Notes: generated by a model from the letters alone, not told the origin. Counted from the first letter of the stretch, positions 1-12,480 are shown. The stretch is DNA of 64,000 nucleotides from Plectrocnemia conspersa (GCA_009617715.1 VTFK01000092.1:310001-374000), one strand, 5' to 3'. Numbers and translations are program-made.

Positions 1-2350
1 TTTCTTCAACAAACAAAATATGTATACGCCTCTAGAAAGTGACATCTTTCCGAGGTCAAATTGTGCAACGGGAATATTGTAGCTTTACTGTGCTTTTTGT
101 CTTCCGATAATATATTGTTTCCAGTGACCGTTTTGCAACAAAGAAATATTCTTTCAATACATCGAAGTATATTTGCGTGTTATTTATGTAAATCCCGCTT
201 TGTGTAGTACCATCCTTTACATTTTATTGTTTGATTTACCCTTATTATTAAAAATTATCATCATTGGTTACGATAATTATTGCGCGAATTTTAAGAAAAG
301 AAAACACTACAATAATATATCGACATCCTACTACTTTTCAGCATGGTTTTCTACCAATTTTCCAGATCTCCTAGCCTAGAGGAACACTCTTATAGATTAA
401 GTGGAAGTATTTTAATGAGATTTTTTGGCATCAAGTATGCTCAATTTCGTTATACGGAGCGCGTGTCGCTTTAACAATTTACTTGCAATTTTGGTTTTGT
501 ACCATACTCAAGTTAATTGCTTAATTGTTTAGAATAGCAGTAAAGCAAACTATTTTTTATTTTTAGATGTTTCAGAAGAAATTATTTTTATATCTATATT
601 TTAAGGCAGATTTGGCTAAACTTTTTTTTCTGCCACATTGTTCTTTTAATACTCTTTCTTCGTGAATCACTAAAAATTTTATCTCTTATATCGGCTTGTG
701 AGTAAAGTTTAATGTTTTTAAAGTTTTTTTATTATTTATTTGCAAAAAATATAAAGAAAGTACAACATTTCTAAATTTATTCGAAGATGGTATAATAGAT
801 ATTACCTTGAAAGAAAGCTCGAAGATAAAAAATAAACTAAAAATTACATTTACCTGGTCAAAAAAACTGTCACATAAAAAACAAAGCACCCATTATTTTG
901 CTCACAAAAGTAAAAAAATCTGAATTTTTGTCATAATAAATATGCAAAGTTTATCTTTGAATGTGGTATTTTTTAAACTGTTTTACAAAAAACCATCCTA
1001 TTTAATTATCAACACACCTTCTGTAAAATAAATAAATTAAATTAAATAAAAAATGGTACAAATTTTCATCGTTGCTGGCAAAATTTGTGTCGTTTACGTT
1101 TAATAGAACAACCTTAAATATGCTTTTAATATGTGATTATTATCTACTATTTTATGTAATTCACGAATAAATATTTAAACAAACATAAAAATTGTATTTT
1201 AAAAATAAAATATAGCACTGAATAGTTTCGTTACAAAATCAAATAAAAACTTATGCTATACTTTATTTTTTTAAATCATAGTTATGCAAACTTAACATAT
1301 TTTATCATTAAGCATATTAAAATAATTTAATAAATATTTAAAATGACTGAATGCATTTGTTTTTAAAAAACAATAAAGTCCCTGTATTGATTTTTATTTT
1401 AGTGGCAATAAGAAATCTATCTTGACTTATAATTTATTGTACAATAAGAAACAACTAAAACTAAAATCATAAATCTATTTATCTTAAGGTTAGTTTATTA
1501 ACCAATATTTAATTGATTAAATTCTTACATGCAATAATAATATATATTTAAGCAAAAAAAATTATGAATCCTAAATTTATTTAAACTTAAATTTACATTA
1601 AATACGTTAAACAATATTAGTATTCAATATCAATGAAATCAGTGAAATTAAAAAAAAAATTAATAAATTTTCTGCTATTACGCTACTAATTTATATATAA
1701 ATATAAGCTTTATTTGTGTCAGCAGCAGCCTTAAATCTCCACAGTTAATTATTTGCAGTCGGTTCTTACCTTAAGTTAAAAGCGACCGCGTTAAATCCGC
1801 GTTCAACTAAATAGGATGACGGAAATGCAATCAAAAATTTCTCGCCACAGCCCTATAGTTTATAATAAAGTGAAGTGAATCTTTAATTAATTTATCTTGT
1901 AATTGAAATTCTCATTTCTAAGCACAAAATAAAGTTAAAAATATTTATTTAAACTAATTACAAGCTATTACAAGTACCCAAATTTCAGATGTCAAAGCTT
2001 AGTAGTTATAAAAATCTATTTTCCTGTATTTTTATTTTTAATTGTAAAATGTTTTTTCAATTTTTCCCCATAAATTATAACCACAAACGTTTTGTTTCAT
2101 ATTCTTATTTATTATTAAATTGTAGTGCAGCCGCAGTCACTATTTCAGCTACGAAATTCAATAAACAAGAATTTAAACTGATCTTTACCGAATAATACTC
2201 AAAACAACAAAAAGCAGACAATGCGTATTTATAATGTTGCATTTTATAACATCAATAAGTCGAGGAAGATTGTATAATTCTAGATTTAATTTATAATTCA
2301 TGACTTATAAATTTAATAATAAATTGTATACGTATGTATATTAAAAAGTA
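1..2350. other. AT-rich spacer, no gene seen
   Basis: Strongly AT-rich sequence with many stops in all frames and no codon-biased stretch. The short open frames starting near 173 and 1989 (plus) and near 889 (minus) encode low-complexity residues rich in Phe, Ile, Asn and Lys, as expected by chance at this composition. I see no RNA gene, long repeat or regulatory cluster. A slightly GC-richer patch at about 1720-1860 has no recognisable content. Confidence 0.6.
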
Positions 2351-2680
2351 ACTCTTTTCACATGCGGTGGCATTGTTTTCGCAGCAAATGACTTTTGCTT
2401 GTAGCACCCACAAGATATTCCAATATGATAACAAAAAGGGTTAGACAACGTTATGTACGCAGAGCTTTTAAAACACGCTTTCGCCATAGTCGTCGATCAT
2501 AATCGCTTAGCTCGGAAAAGCTTTCAGTCTAAGCCCGGTCAACATCCAAGGATGCCTGTAGTAGACCTTCGGCAGGGTTCGATGTAAGTAGGAAATTAGG
2601 CCGAAGGGCGTTCATTGTGTGTGGACATTTCCCTTTCCACTCTCAATAGCCAACGGCACCCTTTGATAATTTATTTACAA
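2351..2680. other. GC-richer segment, unassigned
   Basis: Base composition rises for about 300 bp compared with both sides. No frame stays open with coding-like codons and no known RNA is recognised. It could be a decayed mobile element or a non-coding conserved block, and nothing visible decides between them. Confidence 0.3.
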
Positions 2681-2972
2681 TTAGTTCAGAACTTTGTTGT
2701 ATGAACATATATATTCTCATAAAATAAATTATATTTTTTGTCGAGTGAAAGCTATGTTAACATTTTTACGCTCTCGCGTCTCGGCAGTTGGTTTTAATTA
2801 AATTTTATATTCTGACAAAGAAAAATATCCTTTGGTTTAGTTTCATCAAGAACTGCATGTATTTGCGTTTAATTTAATAAATGCTTTTTTCCTTATAAGG
2901 GCTATTTGAATTTAAAAATCTAAAAACTGTTACAACCAGCTGTTCAAACTTTAATATATAATAATAAAATAC

Positions 2973-2978
2973 TTTATT
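2973..2978 (-). promoter_or_regulatory. Possible polyadenylation signal
   Basis: On the minus strand this reads AATAAA, about 100 nt downstream of the stop codon of the candidate terminal exon at 3080-3193. AATAAA is frequent by chance in DNA this AT-rich, so its meaning depends on that exon being real. Confidence 0.2.
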
Positions 2979-3079
2979 AAGTATCTAAAATGTAATATAT
3001 ATAAATAGACATAATCAATCGCAAAAAATAATTTACAATATATATTCAAAGAGAAGAAATATATATAATATTTAAAAAT

Positions 3080-3193
3080 CTAAAATGGTTCATTGAAAGA
3101 GACGGGGTATCTGGGGTTGTGGTCATCAAAGCGCGCTCTGGCGTCGTTGTTCTTCTGGAAGACATAGTAGCCCTGGTTCATGAAGTAGGGTGG
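3080..3193 (-). CDS. Candidate terminal coding exon, unidentified protein
   Basis: Read on the minus strand, this frame encodes 37 residues ending in TAG (PPYFMNQGYYVFQ, then a charged stretch containing NNDARARFDDHNPRYP, then VSFNEPF). Nearly every wobble position between the Tyr-Phe start and the Val-Ser is G or C, in sharp contrast to the AT-rich flanks, which is good evidence of selection as protein. The frame is closed upstream by TGA at 3194-3196. The exon would therefore need a splice acceptor inside it, for example the AG just before Gly-Tyr-Tyr, or the segment is a broken copy. AT-rich sequence resembling a 3' UTR follows, with AATAAA about 100 nt on. I do not recognise the protein family. 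The alternatives are a gene fragment captured by a mobile element or a retrocopy. Confidence 0.4.
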   Translation of the reverse strand, partial: PPYFMNQGYYVFQKNNDARARFDDHNPRYPVSFNEPF

Positions 3194-3380
3194 TCATCTA
3201 GGGCCTGATATTTGTAAATAATGTTTCTAAAGGCACTTATCGAGGCTCCTCTCTATAGATAAGAGTAGGGCCGACTGGTCAAGGGCAAAGCCCTAACACC
3301 AGGCTATATTATGTGAAGAAAATTATGGCGTAGCCCCTGCGCGAAGCCTGTACGTAATTTCTTGATTACGATTAAAATGT
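3194..3380. other. GC-richer segment beside the candidate exon
   Basis: This adjoins the candidate exon on its upstream (minus-strand) side and is GC-richer than the flanks. It contains self-complementary words around GGGCAAAGCCC (about 3283-3293). No open frame continues the neighbouring exon. It could be intron or the end of a mobile element that carries the exon. Confidence 0.3.
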
Positions 3381-4729
3381 CATTATAGTGCCTCGAATCT
3401 AACAGATGAAAGAGGTTTATTTCAGAACCAAAATTTTTCATTGGTGATTTTTTTTTGAAAGCAGTTTCGCTAAAGAACACATACTTGTCACAGTTTTATT
3501 ATTAAATTAATTCACAAACATACATGTTATTGTTTTCATAAATGTAAATTATTTTAAGGCCTTACGTTGAATGATTTCCTGTTTATTTTAAGTTAGTTAC
3601 TACTGTGACTCCACCCCGAGCAACAATGTGTTAAATAGTTCATATTATTTTTATATGCGTGGTAATTAAAATAATATTTTCTGTTTAATACTAAAAAAAT
3701 CATCTTACTTTTTAAAATAAATCTAATTTTTATAACGAATCAAATCTTTAAACTCAATAATTTCAATTCAATAAAAAGATTTTTTACCAAATTTTAACAA
3801 AAAACTGAATCAGCTATAATAAATAGTACTCCAGTTTATTCTTAATTAAATTGCTGCTATAAAAAATAAATACAAAATTCAGACGCAAATTTATTGCAGT
3901 ACTAAAAAATATTATAAAATTATAAATTTTATTTACTTCAGCTTAATTTTACTGTATAGCTAATTGAATGATATTTATTAATCTTATCAACATAACTAAA
4001 AAAATTAATGCCTTTACAAATGAATTTGATAGTTTTGAATATAAAAAAGCATATAAAAAATATTAATTCATGTTTCAAAACAAGCATACCAAATAACCTG
4101 TACAATAACATTAAAACATCATTATTATAGACCCTTTGGCGCTCTAGGCCCACAATATTTAGACCCCCTACATTTTGAGCAGACTGAGTACCAATACTGG
4201 CTATAAAATATAAAATAATTGGGAGATGAAACAATCTCTGTTATTACAAAAAGACATCTGATATTTACCAACATTGATTGATTTTAATTATTTATAAAAA
4301 AGGCTCTTTTAAAAGCGATATTTTAAGAATAACTTTTTTAGCAACAACAAAAATATATTATTTTATAAATCAGGGAAAAGCTGCATGTCAAGGATACTGC
4401 ACACACAAGGCCCAAAATCCTGATTATATTTTCCAGTTTCTGATAATTCAATAAACTACTTTTACAGCATGTAATTGGTTCTATTCAAAAATACTATATT
4501 TTATCTTACATGCTGCAATGTTATTCCATTTATAAATACTTTCCAAATGCAAAGTAATTACTACATTGAAATTTCACAAATGAAAATCTTATTTAATTTA
4601 TAAAATGCTTTACGTCATATTGCAGTAATTTTTTATTATGTATATTTTAAACGTCAGGCAAGCTAAGGATTTATATTTTAATATGTATACAAAATTGTCT
4701 TTTGAGGTAGAATAAAGTAGAAGAAGTGG
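3381..4729. other. AT-rich spacer, no gene seen
   Basis: Mostly A/T runs. The minus-strand frame of 98 residues at 3938-4234 is Ile/Phe-rich and shows no domain or codon bias, so I do not call it. No RNA or repeat is recognised. Confidence 0.6.
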
Positions 4730-4978
4730 AGCATTACGTGTTAACCGTTGCTTCTGGTCGACGCTTTGTCATACAAATTAGGTTCGTTAGGTATGATGGT
4801 GGATTTCCCGGATCCCTTTGCACATCCAAGACATTACCTACGAAAGTGCAACGTTCCCGACGGACTAGTCGCATCATGCCACTCATCCATTATTCAAGAC
4901 ATCTATCGTTGTGTGGTCGACTCGGTAACTTCTTGCTGAATCTGGGGCCTTCCGGGACAGAGCCGAGCTCCTCTTAAA
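4730..4978. pseudogene. Coding-like segment, both strands nearly open, unassigned
   Basis: A 250-bp GC-balanced block inside AT-rich flanks. On the plus strand a frame of 83 codons runs to 4977 and a second of 63 codons overlaps it. On the minus strand one frame runs across the whole block, interrupted once by TAA, and includes GSVPEGPRFSKKLPSRPH and, after the stop, RRERCTFVGNVLDVQRDPGN. The charged composition of the minus-strand reading looks more protein-like than the plus-strand readings. I recognise no family. The likeliest explanation is a decayed mobile-element gene fragment. Confidence 0.3.
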
Positions 4979-5799
4979 GACCATAATCAAATATTAATAA
5001 CTTTTACTTTGCAATTATTATAGCTCTTTTCTATGAATCCAACCGAAGCCGAATAATAAATTGTGTTAGTTTTATATAAAATCAGTGCTTAGCATTCAAC
5101 AATTTAATTTTGTGTCGTTTCGAAGCTTTAATTCCTGGCGATTTGGCGTGACTACCTGGCTAGACCAAATCTGAAGTTATACAACATTTATATTAGATGG
5201 TTCGTGATTTAGCGTAAACTCCACTAGTAGCGAGAAAGTTACTTTTGCAGCAACTTTAAACGAATTTATTTAATATTTTTGTAACACATGTCTTACTAAC
5301 AAAATATCAAGAAATATTTTTGAAGTTACTTGTTTTACTGTATAAAGCTAGCAATTACGCAGTTAGCTTATTAGATAAAGGATAACAACATTATCTTTCA
5401 AATTGCTTTCTGCAATGATAAAAATAGATAGTTCAATGAATCTTTATTACAAAAATGTTGCTTTCTTTGAATAATTAGTTTTTAGCGTTCAATCCAAATT
5501 AATTTTATCACCTCCACAAAATCTAGATTAACTAAATTTGCGCTAATTGATCGGAATTGCAATTATTTGTATCACTGCTTTTGATTTTCTAAATACAATA
5601 AATATAAGTTACACAATCGTATTGAGTTCGAAGTCATGATTTTTAACCCTAGAAATTCAACTTTTTTTACTGTTTTACTAATAAATTAATAAAGAATATG
5701 AATATGAAGAAGTAATTAAAAAAAATTAATGCACTTAAACCAGTGCTATATATTTTAAATATATCAGAGCAATGGTAGCTGCGTAAATTAATTTTATGC
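4979..5799. other. AT-rich spacer
   Basis: No gene or RNA recognised. It contains a possible piggyBac-like terminus at 5643, listed separately, and an imperfect inverted motif around 5137-5170 (GATTTGG and CCAAATC). Confidence 0.5.
5643..5659 (+). mobile_element. Possible piggyBac-like terminus
   Basis: TTAA is followed directly by CCCTAGAAATTCA, which matches the first nine bases of the classical piggyBac terminal repeat (CCCTAGAAA). I found no matching inverted end (TTTCTAGGG before TTAA) nearby, so this is either a single orphan end or chance. Confidence 0.2.
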
Positions 5800-6110
5800 A
5801 AAGTAATTAAAGCTGCAGCGTGTACGCAAAACGGTGTATATCAATCATGGAAGCACTATATATGCTAACAAAGGGTTTTAAATCTTGTAGGTAAACACAG
5901 GTTCCGGTTTCACCTGATATAGTGATTTCAGCTCTGTATTTGCATATCATAAGCAGATTTTCGCCGTTTCCTATGAGGGAAAATGCTCTCTCGTGCGAAA
6001 AACAACGGGAAAATGTAATACAAAAGTGTACACACCGACACTCTTCGCGACGACGACTCTCCCCTTTGGGGGCAAATAAGAGCGAGTCGACAGATTTCAT
6101 GGAATATATG
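5800..6110. other. GC-richer segment with overlapping open frames
   Basis: Open frames exist on both strands (minus 5807-6100, 97 codons; plus 5922-6137, 71 codons), but neither shows a domain, a transmembrane pattern or codon bias. The patch at 5985-6085 is GC-rich, with several TCGCGA/GCGACG-type words. It could be a regulatory block or a decayed repeat. Confidence 0.25.
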
Positions 6111-7899
6111 TATATATGTGAACCCTTTTTAATATAATAAGAATATTATTTATATAAATATCTACAGGATGAGCCAATGATATTTTGTATCAAGTCTTTT
6201 GAAATAAAAGTGATTAGATGTTTAGGGTTATTTGGGCTTTCCATACTATATTTTTTCATAATACTGGTGTTACATGAAAATTTAATATGATCCGAAAAAA
6301 AAATCACATGTTTGATCTTTAAGAAGAGATTTTTTTTCATAGCGCATGAAAGACATTGTATTGTTTTTGTTCAGGTGCCTGACCCCGATCAACGCAACAA
6401 CCGACTGACATTAGTCTGTTGACAGTTGCCAAGATCTATTGCCTGCGCTGACAAATTTGTTCAGAAACCTGAAAGGTAAATGTGCAATGAAATTAGTTTA
6501 TCATTACAAGAAAAGTATTACATATAAGTACATTTATTGAGAGCTTATAATTCTTGATTTTTACAATTGAACAGAATAATGTTGATTGTTTTTTCGCTTC
6601 AAATAAATGTTTGAACTTATTTAATTTAAAAATACTCGAAGAAATTTCTGATGTATTTTTAGAGACATGACATAAAACCACTTTTGTGCAATATTTTTTA
6701 AAAACTAAAGAAGACGATTTCTGTGCTTAAAATCCCTTTTCCGTGACAGCTAAGCTTAAGTACAATTAATTTAAACCCCTACTTGATTAAATAAATGACT
6801 GATTTAAGACAGAAATACAAAAATTAGCCATCCAATATTTTCTGGGCGAATTTTCTGGGTGAGTAGCACCCTTGTTTATTAAAACAGGTTATTATTGTCA
6901 TTACGTCATTAAGAATTTTATTCAGTTCTATTTACTGTTGTTTTTTTTAATTTATTTAATTTGAGCATGTATTACCTGCTCTACAAAATAAACAAGGTGT
7001 TTCGATAATTTTTTAGTATTAACAAAGTGTTCTATTGCAGGAAAAATTTTGAAAACTTTGATATAATAAATTGCAAAAATAAGTCATTCTTCGAAGAGAC
7101 CGTCTCTCAAAACCAGGCAGAGGAGTCCCGATATTTGTGAATAAGTAAATAAAACATGCAAGCATAAACACTAACACAATTTAAATAGAAACCGACGCGA
7201 TGCAAATTGAACATAAAAATAGAGTAATAATAATGGTAGCAAAGTGTAAATTAACCCGTTGCGATCTTAATGCTGTGCTTAGACTTGAAAATATTGTGAT
7301 TTTAACCGAAGATCACATGCATTGGAGGGTAATGATATACAATGCATTCATGCTCTGTCCTCGGTTTCTTCCCGTATTTTTTACGCTCCAGGATATTCAT
7401 AAAATTGTCTTTGATAAAAACAACCTGAAATTTAAATTTAATCACAAAATTTCAGAGCACATATTGCCGTAGACTACAGTTTAGATGCTAAATATAACAT
7501 ATCGATGATTCTAGATTTTTTAATAAATGTAATGAAATCTTTTTTTTAATATTTTCTTTTTGCTTTTACTTAATTTGTATTTTTACACAATTACTTATAT
7601 TAATAAAATAAACGTTTATTAGAAAAAATAATCCTATTTTGTTTTTAAATATATTTTTTAACCCTTCCTTTACTATTGGAAACTTAGCACAATTCCCTTG
7701 TTTGAAGTTTCGTCCATTTTTATGTACACACACAGCTCCCAAATATTTCGCCACATGCTGCCACTGAAATAATAACACAAGGCCCAGACCTAATTCGGTT
7801 TAACAATATTTTAAATTGGTGGCGTGAGAAAAAAGAATCCAATTTATAAACTTCAAAAAAGCCTTTTGTGTGCCACGTGCAAACGCGGAGAGGCAGCTC
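6111..7899. other. AT-rich spacer with one short GC-richer patch
   Basis: No gene seen. At 6370-6475 a GC-richer patch contains the palindrome TCAGGTGCCTGA and, about 90 bp later, a related word TTCAGAAACCTGAA, which suggests a small decayed repeat. The open frame at 7200-7472 has no recognisable feature. Confidence 0.45.
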
Positions 7900-8640
7900 G
7901 ATCGCGTTCATTAGCGAGTTTGATATAAACGCAAATTACACAAAACTCGACCTGATGGCAAAATTTGACGGTAAGTTCCGAGCCGAAACTTGACGCTTAA
8001 ATAATAATCCAATTACGTTAGATTGGTTTGGTGCAAAACTTATCAGTCTGTCGCGCGCGAGACTGATGATCCGAAAATCCGCTTGCACCATACGATATGG
8101 TTAATCATATTTAAACCACGTATCGAAATATTGTTGTTTTAAAATGTTTAAAAATATTTTTTTAACTTCACTTCTATATACTAAGTTTACTACGTTTTAT
8201 TTTTAAAATTGCGAAAGACCCTAAAAATTAGGCATGTAGGCGGCTCTTGTTTTAGGCACTCCTTATAACGTACGTACCCACGTATCGAGCACGTATCATA
8301 CTATCATAACACGTAGGAGCTCCGGGCCGTAATGTGTTAAAAACACATCTGTGCTGCGGCTGCCAGGCGTGTGTTAAGGAGGAAACATAAAAGCGTGAGC
8401 CGAAAAAAGAGCTCTGCTCCTCCAGTATCCACCCTGAAGGACCATAAAGACCCAGTCAGCCATTTCCACCGTTTCCATTTGCGCTCAATGTAAACAAATG
8501 AATCGAAAAACCTTCGAGTGGCGAAGCCGCGAAACTTCCTCCGGAAAAAAGAGATGGAAAAACGGATATACGCCCAAGAGAATATATCTCATAAATAAGT
8601 TGGATTGAATTTCAAGCGCCACTCTCCATTCTGTATTTTT
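7900..8640. promoter_or_regulatory. GC-rich island, candidate regulatory module
   Basis: About 700 bp of raised GC content between AT-rich flanks, with repeated ACGTA/CACGTAT words near 8270-8320 and no sustained open frame. The structure (GC island, no coding signal, dense short motifs) fits a cis-regulatory module. No conservation evidence is available here. Confidence 0.25.
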
Positions 8641-8843
8641 ACCACCAACGCGGTTTTTCGCCGAGTTTTGTGTATATTAACAACGTTCAATAATATTTTT
8701 CTTCAAAGATAAGATATTAAACGCTGATTTCAATAAGCTAATGTATTTTTTAAATATATTGTTTATTTATTTTATTAATGTATTCAGCTAATATAGCTTA
8801 TTTTTACACTAAACAAGTTTAAACAAAACGTACATATAAACAT

Positions 8844-8864
8844 AAAAAAAAAAAAAAAAAAAAA
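8844..8864 (+). repeat. Homopolymer A tract (21 A)
   Basis: An uninterrupted run of 21 A. It could be the poly(A) tail of an old retroposed insertion, but I see no recognisable element body just upstream. Confidence 0.9.
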
Positions 8865-9517
8865 TGTATGCACGAAGGTATTTTTTTATTCCATTTAGGA
8901 AGCCAACTACATTTTTATTTTTGCGGATTGTCCTAGGAATATTATTATTCAAATTCACACCTCCGTACAATATTCTCTATTTCTTGTATTGTCTCTATTT
9001 CTATACTATATTTGCGATAACACAGTCAGTTAGAGTGCTATCCATGTCATCATTATTCACAATTGACTAAGAGATGGCAGACTTGGGTTTATTTCCTACT
9101 ATTTTCTCTAAAGAACACTATGTAGATATTACGTTCAACATATTTATCGTTACTCCGATTGATTGATAAATATAAAAAATATAACAATGGTTTCAATTTC
9201 TATAAATTTGTCCAAAATATAAACAAGAGTTGTGATAAATATATCGAACGTATATTCGTATCTTGTACTTTAGGGCTAATAGTAGGGGCATAAACTTGTC
9301 ATCTATTTTTCAATTATGAACAATGGTGAAATAAATAGCTATCTAACTGACTGTGGTAACGCAAATAAAGTATAGTAATAAATTTATGTACATCTTAGAT
9401 TTTTATTAAATACTAAATAATATGGTAACATACTATTTTATAACTTATTTATAAATACTCATAAAACATCAATATTAAATATTTCTTAAACATCCAACCA
9501 TTCCAATCTATCTATCA
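8865..9517. other. AT-rich spacer
   Basis: The short open frame at 8864-9070 begins within the A tract and encodes hydrophobic low-complexity sequence. I do not consider it a gene. Nothing else is recognised. Confidence 0.55.
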
Positions 9518-9563
9518 ATACCCCTCACAACATTAGATACTTATTTAATGTTGTGAGGGGTAT
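9518..9563. repeat. Perfect 18-bp inverted repeat
   Basis: Arms at 9518-9535 (ATACCCCTCACAACATTA) and 9546-9563 are exact reverse complements separated by a 10-nt loop. The stem is unusually GC-rich for its surroundings. Possible readings are a very small MITE-type foldback, a hairpin RNA or a terminator-like structure. I see no second copy in the window. Confidence 0.9.
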
Positions 9564-10289
9564 CATTTAAACGATTATTTTAAATAAGAAAATTGTTTTG
9601 ACAAAACACCGATTAACAATTAATTAATACTTAATATAATTGCGTAATTTTAGCACCCGAAAAACTATTGTTTAATACGTAAAGAAAGTGCGATTGACAA
9701 TGCATCCTTCCGCCGTAAAAACCGCTATTAATATCTACCTTTTACAGTAATATTTTTTGAAAGTTCACCTTGTAGTAGAATATTCAAGCGATTCGAGACA
9801 AGACTGTGTCACGTAGATTGAATTAAACTCTTAGAATTTGGGTGACTGTTTATCTTGCCCAGATCAAAAGGTTGAAATTCCGGGTGCTTCTACGTACTTT
9901 GCTTGATACGAGTTTGTCTGTATCTCGTTTATTGGAATTAAAAAATGAATTTAAAGTGTCTAAAGGCAGTGTTCTCGCTCTTATATCTTTAAGTATATGG
10001 AAAAAGAACAACGCTCCTTTTAGTTATTGATAATGATTTAGAGTGGAACCAGACTAAATATTATTGTCTAATCCATATATTATTAAACTCTTTCGTGGTA
10101 AAAACAGGACAACTGTTAATTTTAAATTGGCAAAAAGAAGGGCAGAAAGTTTATAATTTCTTCTCTCAAAAAACTGTATAAATGTTTAAGCATTTTAATG
10201 CTTTGTTCTAGTAGCGCAGATTCCTTGTATTAAAGCAGACTTTTAAGGGAGCCTAAATTTGGAAACTAGTATTTTGAATGCTAACGGGA
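9564..10289. other. AT-rich spacer
   Basis: The open frame at 9842-10030 (62 codons) has no domain or codon bias. No RNA or repeat recognised. Confidence 0.5.
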
Positions 10290-10410
10290 ACCTTTCTGTG
10301 ATAATCCTGACCAGCTAAGGGCAGAGCGCTAATGACGGGCCCTCTCTGGGGGTACACAAACCTGACGTCCGTTTTCGGCGATCGTAATGACTGTCATCTG
10401 ATGGAGAAAT
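10290..10410. other. Short GC-rich segment, unassigned
   Basis: About 120 bp of clearly higher GC (around GACGGGCCCTCTCTGGGGG) in AT-rich flanks, without a usable open frame. It is probably a decayed mobile-element fragment or small conserved block. Confidence 0.25.
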
Positions 10411-10929
10411 AAGTTGTAAAAACTTAATTTTTATATAGCACTCTATCGATGAGTCACTCCTTATCCCGCTGTGCTTAAAACATACCAAACTGAAGCAGAT
10501 TAAAAAAAAGATTAAATAAAATTAGCACCATTAAAACTAAAACATAACTTAGAAACTTTATATTGAATAGCTAACAATGTTGATTTATATTATTGTGTAG
10601 TCTAGTATTTATTCAACGTCACTCATTTGTGAAATATTTTTGACACAATTTTATATTGAATATGTAAACTTTGTATTTTATTTTTTACAAAAGCTATGAA
10701 ACGATGTTTTATTGAAAAAACTTATTATACATTTGGTGTAACTTTTCATATAAATCTAATAGCATGAAAGTGCAGAGGTTTTGTATAGTAAATTAAATAA
10801 TTAATAGCTCTTTTAATATTTATTTTTATCGTATTATAACATATCATTATCAGGTTCTCTTTAAGATCTATATGCTTGTTTAAAATCTACATCAATAATT
10901 CAAAATATATTTATTTTTTACTTAAGCAT
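10411..10929. other. AT-rich spacer
   Basis: No gene, RNA or repeat recognised. Confidence 0.6.
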
Positions 10930-11260
10930 GTATCGTGCTCTACATTCTCAATTGTGTATGATATAATCATCACGCGAGATGTGTTTGTTATTGAAAAAAT
11001 CCAATTTAGCTCCAAGGTGCGAAATCCGTTACCGGGAAACTCATTAAGTCCGAAACTTTCCCGCTCGCCATATTTTGTCGGAATTGCTTAATAAGATGGT
11101 CGAAGTTGGTGGTGGAAGAAATACTTCAGGTGTGTCTTGGATCCGGACCCCTATCCGCACTGTCAATTCAGAACACCTGGGGTATGTGAGTTTGTATGTG
11201 TGTTGTGCGAAGTGCAAAACAAAAGGAGTTGGAACATCCTGTTTAGAAATTTTCATATAT
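10930..11260. promoter_or_regulatory. GC-rich island, candidate regulatory module
   Basis: Raised GC with several short open frames on both strands that overlap each other and have no domain. A central block at 11010-11200 contains homeodomain-like and E-box-like words. Inferred regulatory; not tested. Confidence 0.2.
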
Positions 11261-11920
11261 ATTTACTTTTGACAAATTACCTAAATTACTTCAATATTGA
11301 TAATAAAGATTTTTCGTCGATAAAAAACAACAAATAAATTTTGAATGCAAATTTAAGGCATTGTATGCTTCTAATGTTTTAGCATAATTGTAACAATCAG
11401 TTAAAAAAATAGTAGAAAAACTAGATCAAGGTGAGTAAAATATTTTTGTAAAGGCCGGATTGGAAATATTTTTAATTGGGCGGTACAGAAAACAAAATTT
11501 AATTTGTCCAAAATTCGCCAGCACAGGCTAATTTTCAAAACCATTCAGTATTCGATAATAGTAGCTCAGGGCGAGTTTTTTTTGTTAAAAACTATTTCAA
11601 TCGCTCTTTTAACTGCTAAAATGTTATTAAAACAATACTATGACTAAGCTGTTAAACTGCAATGTAGAGCAAGTCAGAATATTCGGTATGTATTTATTAT
11701 GAAACTGGTTCAATAACACATGATTGATTGAGATATTTTCTATGAAGTACCCGTTGGTTGAATAATATAATGAATAATGAGAGGTTTTCTTTAGCTTTCA
11801 CTGTTGTATTGTCAAAAATGCAGTGGTCAGTGGAGTTATTTGCTATAGATACTAATTACCATCGGGGATATAATTGATTTTTATAATTCACCATAACCTG
11901 AATTATTTTTTGTTACTCAA
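11261..11920. other. AT-rich spacer
   Basis: Nothing recognised. Confidence 0.6.
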
Positions 11921-12180
11921 TATTCCACACGAATCGTCGCCTCTGGCCATCAACCTTTTTCACCAGTGTTCGCTAATCAAACGAAGCTTTATCCACACAT
12001 TAGAACCCGATCCACCTGTTCAAGCAAGCCTTCGGTTGCGATTTCGTTTTTCTGAGCAACTCATCCGTGAACCCACTGCCCATGGGACCGTATGCACATT
12101 CTTTATCCGTCCACACCGCAAACCGTGCAAGAGAACTATCCACCATTAACGTGCCAACAATGGAATTAAGAACAAATGGG
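11921..12180. other. GC-balanced segment with an open frame, unassigned
   Basis: The plus-strand frame at 11874-12149 (91 codons) crosses this block and includes LEPDPPVQASLRLRFRFSEQ. It has no recognisable domain and starts in AT-rich low-complexity sequence. It could be a conserved non-coding block or a mobile-element remnant, and I do not call it a gene. Confidence 0.25.
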
Positions 12181-12480
12181 CTAGGATGAGGCTATGCTTG
12201 TGTATTGGTGTGAATTTATATCTGCGCATATATATGTGTGTATTTGGTCTTGTTTCACAGAAATGCACCAAAGATAAAGCATCTCCGGAAAGATATTTCG
12301 CTTTGTGCTCAGGCTATCCGGTACGTGTGCCAAACTTTATTATTACAGATCCGTTATATTACTTGCTCCTTGTGCTCGTAATTACATATTCGGATGCTCT
12401 TAAGTTAGCATTTAATTCTTTGGAACACTATTTTGAAATCAGTGAGCTTTCATTGGATATTTAATAAATAATTACAGATT
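12181..12480. other. Spacer
   Basis: The frame at 12186-12464 (92 codons) has no domain. Nothing else is recognised. Confidence 0.4.

Noticed and set aside
8844..8864. Poly(A) tail marking a SINE or LINE 3' end
   Set aside because: No element body or target-site duplication could be recognised next to the A tract.
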